A DNA stretch of 64,000 nucleotides from Physcomitrium patens (lineage: Eukaryota > Streptophyta > Bryopsida > Funariales > Funariaceae): contig NC_037254.1 in NCBI RefSeq assembly GCF_000002425.4, positions 17,332,001 to 17,396,000 of the forward strand. The letters are read 5' to 3'. Of this stretch, positions 56,771 to 64,000 are shown one piece after another. Position numbers and translations under genes: made by a program. The notes beneath the pieces were generated by a model, which saw only the letters and a program-made list of their open reading frames with translations, was not told where the DNA came from and ran no database searches. The first letter of the stretch is position 1. Each line of letters starts with the position of its first letter.

Positions 56771-58513
56771 ATGGAGTTCTTCCGAGACGCACATTCGGTG
56801 CGACTGTTGGCGCACACAGGCAAATATCTTTGGGCTGATGACGATCGAAGATCAGTCGCGCAGAAGAAAGGTCGGAATTCCTATGGTGTTATCTGGCGAG
56901 TTGAGTTCATCCCAGAACGGAACGCCATCAGGCTGAAAAGCGTGTACGATCTTTACCTGATGGCTTCTGATTACGCATTTCTGTTGGGCGCTACGGGTAA
57001 AAAGGTAATCCAGAGTTTCGCTTCGAAGGCCGACTCGTCGCTTGAGTGGGAGCTTATAGCCGCTGGAACTTTCGTGAAGCTGAAAACTAAGGGCGATAAG
57101 TTTCTTCGAGCGAATGGGGGAGTGCCTCCGTATCGGAATTCTGTGACTCATGATGTTCCAGTGCTGGCAAGCAACTACCATGTGGTACAATGGGAGGTTG
57201 AAGTTGTCAGGAAACTAGACTCGCAGTCTTTGCCGGCCAGCAGAGTACCATCTCCTAATCAGGTACAGCCATCCCATCTACCTACAAACTTCAGTCTCAT
57301 GCATGTGCGGTGCTGGTGTTGATCATTCTTCCCTCTAGACTGGTCAGGAATCGTCATTTGTGCCATGTCCATGTGTATCCGCAGGTTCCTCCAGCGCGAT
57401 CCCACTCCCCGCCAATGCATCCGCGGAGGGCAGACAGCTCCTACGATCCAGAGGCTTCGGTTCCGCCGCCTATGTACAATCGAAACTCCCGGGAGAAACG
57501 TAGTCAATCGGCCCCTACTGAGGATTTCTTTCCTGCTCCGAGCGAGTACAGTTCGTCTCCGTCAGAGAGGTTGTCACCAATTTCTAGCCCTCCGCGTGAC
57601 AGGCGCAATGCGCCATCAGCTGGTGACGCTCACAAGAGCCTCCCCAAACCTAAACGGCCGCACGAGCATTTTGATTCCTCTGACCTGCCCGCCAGGAATG
57701 CGCAACCATCCACTCAGCCCTTGGAAAATGCTGATACTGCTGATGATTATTCATCGTCTTCGGAGGCATCGTCTCCAGTGCCAAATCAACGATCTGCGCA
57801 GCACAGACACCGTACAACAATGTCAGAGCTGCCCCCCCAACTTTCCTCAAATGACGACTATGATTCGCCACCGTCGGAACTTCCATCACCGAGAACTCGA
57901 CTGCAGAACCTCAAAATTGACCAAGGAGAGATTGCAGGCAGGGGCAAAGCTTCCCCAAGGACCCCAAGTGCGAAGTCTCCTTCTGATGTGCGGAGAATCT
58001 TTTACTCGATTGCAGAGGATGACGGTGAAGTGTTGGCTCATGACGATGAAACTTTCGGGAGCTTTTTGTTCAAGGGTCACAGCCTGCAAGAGTTAACGGA
58101 GCAGCTGCAGCTTGAGACGGGGATCGACGAGGATATTATATTGTGCATGCGGAATCCTCTTACTCAGAAGCTCTACAGGATGCGATTGCAGCTTCCCCCG
58201 AACAAAGCACCCTTGTCTCTCGTCATTGTTCGAACAAACTCTGAATGTGAGTTTTCATCTCCTCACCTTCCTTCATTTTAATTATACGTACGGGTTTCTG
58301 GAAATTTGAATTCTATAGCTGCGGTATTCATTTGTTGAGCTATCCCAGTCACAATGTAATATCCAACAATCTATATATGATTGTTATCATCATTATTATT
58401 ATTCCCTTGATACGACATGCTCTCTGAACTTGGCTGTCAAGTACTTTCACTTGGATTCTGACTGTGTTTGTGTTATTTCAGTTGGGAAAATATTCGCTAC
58501 TCCGACTCAGTGA
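56771..58513 (+). CDS. DUF569 protein with C-terminal PB1-like domain
   Basis: Three coding exons, 56771-57262, 57385-58246 and 58482-58513 (phases 0 and 1, GT-AG), give 461 aa. Residues 1-150 are a DUF569 beta-trefoil domain (MEFFRDAHSVRLLAHTGKYL, WADDD, SYGVIWRVEFI), related to the actin-bundling fascin fold. Residues 155-360 are Pro/Ser/Arg-rich and probably disordered, with many Ser-Pro pairs. Residues about 370-455 form the plant-specific PB1-like domain (RRIFYSIAEDDGEVLAHDDE, SLQELTEQLQLETG, YRMRLQLPPNKAPLSLVIV). Length and domain order are usual for the family. The biochemical role is not established; actin or lipid binding is only suggested by the fold. The start context GCCATGG is good. 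Confidence 0.9.
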
Positions 58514-59187
58514 TAACTCCAGTGGTGTAGAGATTAATTTCATTCGAGTATGTGCGTAGAGTCGGGAAAGGCGTAGCTTCATTTTCAAGTGCATCATTAT
58601 TCATCTAAAGGGTTGCATTAATCTGCAGTTGTAGTATCCATCAGCGCATGTGTACTGGATCAACTGCATGTAAACAATTATTTAGTTCCGCAATGGGGTG
58701 TGATCGATCCTCTTTTACGGAAAAGGATAGCTAGTCATTATTTTAGCAACAGCATCGGGAGGATACGACTGGTCACAGTATATTCAAAATTCTCTCTGTA
58801 CAGTATGTAGAGATCAGGTGCAGGGGATGGTTTGTAGACATTTAGGTTCGATGAGTTGTAGAGACTGGTGTGTTAGCGAGTTCAGACTTACTGGCATTGT
58901 TAGCTGTTAAATTTAGATGACCATGTAAGTGAAGCGGCAGTACATGATTACTTCCCCACTTTTGTGTGTCACAACGAAACTCGACAGATCTCATGACATT
59001 CTATTGGTGCAAGTATTTTAACATACACATACATCAATAATCACACAGAGATGATAATGAGGGCTTAAGCTCTGTACTACCATTACTCATGACATTACAG
59101 GGTGTAGACTGAAAGAGTCGAAAGAGAAACCGATCAGAGCAAGTGGTGTACTACTCGAAAGGTGCGCCGGACGAATGAAACTCTACA
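58514..59187. other. 3' flank of the DUF569 gene
   Basis: Probably 3' UTR and intergenic sequence. No open frame or RNA gene is recognised. Confidence 0.4.
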
Positions 59188-59918
59188 CTAAACTACATTG
59201 TACTTCGTTAACAATGTAACACCCATACTCCCACACATTGGTACACAGAAGGTACATGTAGTTTCTTGATACAAAAATTCTCCCACTCTACTGCACTTGA
59301 CAATTTTGAGTCCTCGAAGACGATGGAACTTCTCAGGAAAGGCTTTTGTAGCAAGTTGTAGATCAGTCGGAACATAACTGGTATGGATATCACCTTGAGC
59401 TTGAATCTCAAAAACAACATGATATTGAATCTCAATGTGCTTTGTGAGCTTATGATATTTGTGATTATTAATCAGATGTATAGCAAATTGAATATTCAAA
59501 AAAAGAGGAGTTGGTCTAGCTTGTTAGTAGCCAATATCTTGCAACAAACGATGGATCCACATAGTCTCTATACCAGCAAGATATGCAGCAATGTGTTTAG
59601 ACTCCACAGTAGAGCTAGCAGTGCATAACTGCTCGTGGCTGAGCCAAAGAATTGGGGCTTTGTTGAGCAAGATAACAACTCTGCTCTGGCTCTTATAGTC
59701 GTCAAGATCACCACAGTAATCAGCATCGGCATAAGTCGTGAGGATGTTGTTAGCATTAGAATTAGAGTAACATAAAATATAATATGTAGTATCATAAAGA
59801 TACTTTACAATGAACTTAACATTCGTGAGAAATCTTATTGACAACTAAAGAGATATCAAAGAAACCTTTAGCAACTAGATGCGCTTTATATCTGTCAATA
59901 GAATCATCAATTTTAGTT
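59188..59918 (-). pseudogene. Ty1/Copia pol relic with RT core deleted
   Basis: At the 5' end (about 59918-59862) it reads KIDDSIDRYKAHLVAKGF, the start of Copia RT. This is followed directly by RNase H (59844-59524, TTYADADYCGDLDDYKSQSR, TASSTVESKHIA). After one stop the C-terminal part follows (59499-59188, NIQFAIHLINNHKYHKLTKH, DIHTSYVPTDLQLATKAF). The RT catalytic centre is absent. It is the only Copia sequence in the window, truncated on its 5' side where element F begins. Confidence 0.85.
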
Positions 59919-59924
59919 GCGCTA

Positions 59925-60293
59925 CATAGTTAGCTACATGTTGCATATATTGGTAGCTTGTATTATAAGCTAACTATGTAGCATATATATAAAAATATTG
60001 TCTTGTAAGTTAAAACACATGTCTTGCAAGTTGGACACATATTAGAGGTCTTATAGAATGTTGCCACATAACTCTTAGTTAGATAGTATATATGGAGGCA
60101 AGAGTAAAGCCTTCTTCACTCTTGTCAATGTCTTTCTAGTCCTTAGACTTATTTCAAGACTTCTTAGTCTTCTTGTCTTTGACAATACTCATTCCAATTT
60201 CAGTACGATATTAGTTTTGGTGAATATCTATTCTTTTGAAGTGACATAAGAGTATATTGAGTTTTTGGTTCTTTGACATTCATATCTTTGACA
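59925..60293 (+). repeat. Element F partial 5' LTR
   Basis: Aligns to the 3' two thirds of the E LTR (TTAGCT...AAGCTAA, TTGTAAGT, ACACATATT.GAGGTC). The TATA box is at about 60086-60093, and an inverted repeat GGCAAGAGTAAAG / CTTCACTCTTGTC at 60097-60126 spans the presumed start ACTCTTGTCAA (60118-60128). It ends TTTGACA. Confidence 0.75.
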
Positions 60294-60307
60294 ATTGGAT
60301 AAGAGTG
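60294..60307 (+). promoter_or_regulatory. Element F self-complementary primer segment, decayed
   Basis: ATTGGATAAGAGTG next to the LTR is complementary to CACTCTTGTCAA with two mismatches, the same arrangement as in E. Confidence 0.5.
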
Positions 60308-60332
60308 CTAACTTATTGCTCTTGTTTTGTAT

Positions 60333-60360
60333 TAGAAGTGGATGGATTATTTCACTTCTA
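60333..60360 (+). other. Leader hairpin of element F
   Basis: Perfect 8-bp stem TAGAAGTG / CACTTCTA around a 12-nt loop containing GGATTA, in the same place as the leader hairpins of A, C, D and E. Confidence 0.6.
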
Positions 60361-60479
60361 TTATTATATTTTGAAGGTTGTCATATTTTCTAAGTTTTTT
60401 TTTTCTTAATTTGCACTTTTGATGGAAAAAGATTCATGTCTTGTCTATAATTTAAATTCATTCTTAAAAGTGTTTATGG

Positions 60480-61500
60480 CTACCTTCAAAAAAAATAATT
60501 GAAAAAAGGTAGTAAAGACCAAACTAATAATTTTATGACAAAAATTATGTTCAACTACCATATATACTATTGAATTCCAAAATCTTGCTTGAAATGTGAA
60601 TTAAAATGACAAAATCCTTATCAATCAATTTCAATATGAGTTAAAAGATAATGTCAAAGATTTATTGTTGACAATGTCAAGAGAAGATTCACTAAAGTAA
60701 CTTATTGCTCAAGCCATTACATGCGACAATCAACTCTTTGAAAGTTGCCAAGAACAAAGATTTGATAGGAGAGGTATGAATCAAGCAATGGCAATATCTT
60801 CTAAGTTCATAGAAGCTTATTCATAAAGATCAAAACCTGTATAAATTAATATAGTATATTTCAAGCTCTAATTAAGTAAGAAAAGCTTCAATGTCTTTAA
60901 GAAGGTTTATACTTATATTGTAGAGAACCTAAACATACTATTTAATATTATTCAAAGAAGCAATGCAACCACTAAATGAAGAGTATGGTTGCTATAGAGG
61001 ATAATTTGTTAGAAAATGAATTTCTCTAGCTATAATAGGAACCATGCAAGTAGAATCTTATGCATCACCCAATAAAGGTCTCATTTTCTTTTCAAATCTC
61101 TCACCTTGCTTTATAATATGGTTTTTTTTAAGATCAAAAAATCACAAAGTCTATCTTATTAGATTCAAGAGTCTCAACTTGTTTTATAAATGAAGACTTT
61201 ATTAAAAAATAAGAAATATTCTAAGTCAAGAAAATCAAATCTATGAATATAGAGGTTATAGATAGTCATTTATTATCTTTTAGAGATTTTATCTATAAAT
61301 TTGTTCTTTTAAATACAACACGTAATAATTATAATAATTTAGTAATAATTAATATAATTAGATATCTTTCTAATTCAATTATTTTAGGATTATCATGGCT
61401 AGAGAAATATAATCTTCAAATTGATTTTTTTTGTAGTTTAGTCCATGATTCTATTAGTGAAGTAAAAATATATAAATTTAATATAATAAAATACTTATTA
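60480..61500 (+). pseudogene. Element F gag and protease
   Basis: Capsid remnants are present (DNVKDLLLTMSR at about 60640-60680), then a zinc-knuckle remnant LYLYCREPKHTI (about 60905-60945), and protease remains including ILGLSWLEKYNLQID (about 61380-61425). The D-S-G motif reads DSRVSTCFINEDF at about 61160, so the Gly is lost. Confidence 0.65.
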
Positions 61501-61599
61501 ATAGGTATAAAAGTTTTTATGTATGTTACAAAAGAAATGTCACTTTTTGCCATATACACCACATCCATTTTGATGGTGGAAAGACTACAAGCAATATTC

Positions 61600-62960
61600 T
61601 AAATCGGTATGAAAATTATTAAGATTTTTTTGAAAAAAAGAATGCAAATATGTTTTTAGAATATTATCTATATGATTGTTCAATTGATCTTCAAGAAAGA
61701 ATTCAATCACAATTTGGACCAATTTATAACTTATTGCAAAACAAGTTAGCTATGTTTAAGGATTATATTCACAAAAACTTAGTTAAAAATTTTATACGCC
61801 ATTCAAAATTTCTAACAAGAGCTCTTATTTTATTTAAAAAGAAGAAAGACAAGTCATTGCAAATGTTTATAGATTATCAAAGGTTCAATAAGATCACCAT
61901 CAAGAAAATGTATCTTTTACTTTTGATTTTAGGACTTCTTGATTAACTCAATCAAGAAAAAATCTATATAAAAATAGATTTATGAGGAACATATAAACTA
62001 ATATGGATCAAAGAAGGAGATGAATGAAAGACTATGTTTTAAATCAAATATAAGTATTTTAAATATAATATCATGCCTTTTGGATTCATGAATGTATTAG
62101 CTATTTTTTAATATTTAATAAATGATATTTATTTGAGATTTTCTTGATGATTTTGTTGTTTGCTACAAAGACAACATCTTAATCTATTCTAAAAACATAG
62201 AATATGAATTTCATGTTTGTCATGTATTACAAAAACTTAGAGATGTAAGACTATTTATTAAGATAAAAAAGTGTATATTTTATACTAATATTTAGGTTGA
62301 AATTTTAGGATACATTATTTAAAATGATGGCCTTAAGATGGATCCTAAAAATGTTTAAACTATCATAAATTAGAAGGTTCCAAAAATAATAAGAGATGTC
62401 GAATGTTTTTTGGAATTTACCAATTACTATTAAATCTTTATTAATAATTATTTTTCAAATTGTGGCTCTTCTTATATGTCTTACATGTAAAGACAAATTT
62501 AATTGGAGCAAAAAAGCTAAAGCATCTTTTGAATCTTCAAAAACAACTTTTATTTTTGTTCCAATTTTGTATCATGTTGACTTTTTAAAAGCATTTTTTT
62601 TGAAAATAAATGCATCAAAATTTGCCTTAAGAATGATATTGTCACAAATAGCAACAAATGACAAACTCCATCTATTGGCTTTGTATGCCAAAAAATAATT
62701 TAACAATTGAAATGAATTATGAGATCTATGACAAAAAACTTCTTGTACTCATAGATTTATTTCAAAAATTTTACTGTTATCTAGAAGGCGCTTTCAATTC
62801 AATCACCATATATATAGATAACAAAAAATTTAAGTATTTCACATCAGCATGTATGTTCAATTGTTACTAAGCTTGTTGAAGTATATCTTCATCAAGTTTT
62901 GATTTCAAGTTTGTTTATCAATTTGAAAAACAAGGTTTGTTAAATGTCTTTTTTAGATAT
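61600..62960 (+). pseudogene. Element F RT and RNase H
   Basis: RT is readable at 61650-61946 (YDCSIDLQERIQSQFGPIY, KKKDKSLQMFIDYQ) and on to MPFGFMN. The catalytic region at about 62160-62190 reads CYKDNILIYSKN instead of [12 protein letters not shown], so an Asp is lost. RNase H is at 62396-62870 (LKINASKFALRMILSQ). It is too damaged to function. Confidence 0.75.
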
Positions 62961-63229
62961 TCTTATCTTATATCAAAAAGAAATAAATTTTTTAATTAAT
63001 ATATATATTTTTTTGAAGTAAAAGCATTTGAATCTTTAAGCAATGAAATTAATATTGACTATTGATTCAACCTTTTTTCAAGTAAATTCAATTGAATATG
63101 TCAGTTGATCTTCTTGTTCATAATATTAAGAAATAATTCTTCTAAATTTCACGATACTTCAAAGGTTGAATTCAATAAACATATTTTTTATTTTTAAATT
63201 TGTTTATATATTTTAAAAGATGAAATATG

Positions 63230-63540
63230 ATTATAAGTTATTCAAGCTTGTTACAACTTTGTAATATCTAGATATTTTAGATACAATAAGATTTTGGAGA
63301 TAAGATCTAGAGATTTTTAATAATTTCAAATATAAAAGGCAGTCAAAGACTTTGTACAATCATGTGACATTTGTTCAAAATTAAAAACTCTTCATCATCA
63401 ACCTTATAGACTTCTTTAATCATTATCTAATCAAGAGCAACTATGGTCTTCTGTTTTCATGGATTTTATTATGGATCTTTTAATCTCAAGTTCTTATGAT
63501 TCTATGTTTGTGATATGTAAGTCACTAAATCAACTCACTA
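63230..63540 (+). pseudogene. Element F integrase fragment
   Basis: Zinc-binding remnant with AVKDFVQSCDICSKLKT (about 63330-63390), then the first core motif VFMDFIMDLLISSS (about 63450-63490). Similarity ends soon after, with no second Asp. Confidence 0.75.
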
Positions 63541-64000
63541 GTTTTTTTAGAACAAAAAGATGTATTTAGAGTGCTTAAAATCACAATATATGGTGAATAG
63601 TATAAAAATCTTTAGAAAAATAGAAAATTAAAATGTTAGTTATAGAAATGGAGTCTTTGTAAGTCTTGGAAGTAATTATCTTATTTAGTTTAGTATTATT
63701 TATTTATTATTGAATATTAAGAATTATTTATTAAATTAAATATTTATATTGGCCTTTTATTTATATGTATTACTTTTAAAAAACTATAAATATTGGTTAG
63801 TAGTTAGAAGAAGTATGAGAAAGAACCTTATATCTTTTTAATTATTTTTATAAAAATTAAGATTTATAGTTGATTTAAATTTATTTTATTTCTATAAAAA
63901 TAACTAAGATAAAAAATTATATCTTTAAATTGATATTAGTATTTAAAAAAAATTATAATATATTTATAATTTTTAGAATAATTTTTAAGTCTTTAATAAA
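63541..64000. other. AT-rich flank
   Basis: Nothing recognisable. Confidence 0.6.

Larger units (their letters stand above)
59925..63540 (+). mobile_element. Element F: heavily decayed chromovirus relic
   Basis: Plus-strand Ty3/Gypsy relic of the E subfamily. It has a partial 5' LTR, primer segment, leader hairpin, gag, protease, RT, RNase H and integrase, fading out in the integrase core at about 63540. It is strongly AT-biased, with many stops. The chromodomain, accessory ORF and 3' LTR are missing. It lies directly against the Copia relic. Confidence 0.8.

Noticed and set aside
57365..58096. 243-codon plus-strand open frame overlapping DUF569 exon 2
   Set aside because: Wrong frame relative to the domain-bearing reading; Arg/Leu/His composition is typical of a shifted Ser/Pro-rich exon.

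Overview
The window is nuclear DNA of a land plant, most likely a moss or other bryophyte. The genes have GT-AG introns. They encode a plant-type NTF2, a UPF0047/YjbQ protein with an organelle presequence, and a DUF569 protein with the C-terminal PB1-like domain found in land plants. The intergenic DNA is very AT-rich and full of (TA)n tracts. The Ty3/Gypsy elements are chromodomain elements of a self-priming type that I would expect in a moss. The species assignment is inference.

Layout. 1-3600: AT-rich DNA with little content. 3600-5560: NTF2 on the minus strand. 5930-10300: AT-rich spacer with many (TA)n runs and one MITE sitting in a (TA)n run. 10310-11330: a GC-richer island of unknown nature. 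11646-47871: one 36-kb nest of LTR retrotransposons. 47872-50200: AT-rich spacer. 50604-53612: nine-exon UPF0047 gene (minus). 55349-58513: DUF569 gene (plus). 59188-59918: Ty1/Copia relic. 59925-63540: decayed Ty3/Gypsy relic. The rest is AT-rich.

The nest. Host element A (minus) is interrupted by B2 (plus, 14639-28080) and by D (plus, 28700-46294). B2 carries E (minus, 17907-24285, perfect 5-bp target duplication CAAAC). D carries C (minus, 31034-43187), and C carries B (plus, 35071-41348). The order of insertion is therefore A first, then B2 and D, then E and C, then B; the amount of decay agrees. A, C, D, E and the outlying relic F (59925-63540) are related Ty3/Gypsy elements, and a chromodomain is visible in A, C, D and E. 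B and B2 belong to a different Ty3/Gypsy family with a tRNA-Trp-type primer site.

Most unusual content. (1) A small sense-strand accessory ORF lies between the chromodomain and the 3' LTR in all four elements that retain that region (A, C, D, E), and I do not recognise its family. (2) The primer-binding segment after the 5' LTR is complementary to the LTR's own presumed transcript start rather than to a tRNA. It differs between subfamilies, and the start site differs with it. (3) The 5' leader carries a conserved hairpin with compensatory changes. (4) The U3 regions of A, C and D hold heat-shock-element arrays. (5) In B and B2, gag-pro and pol overlap by exactly 25 nt in the -1 frame. All ORF and structure calls were made by eye from the sequence; no database search or folding program was run.
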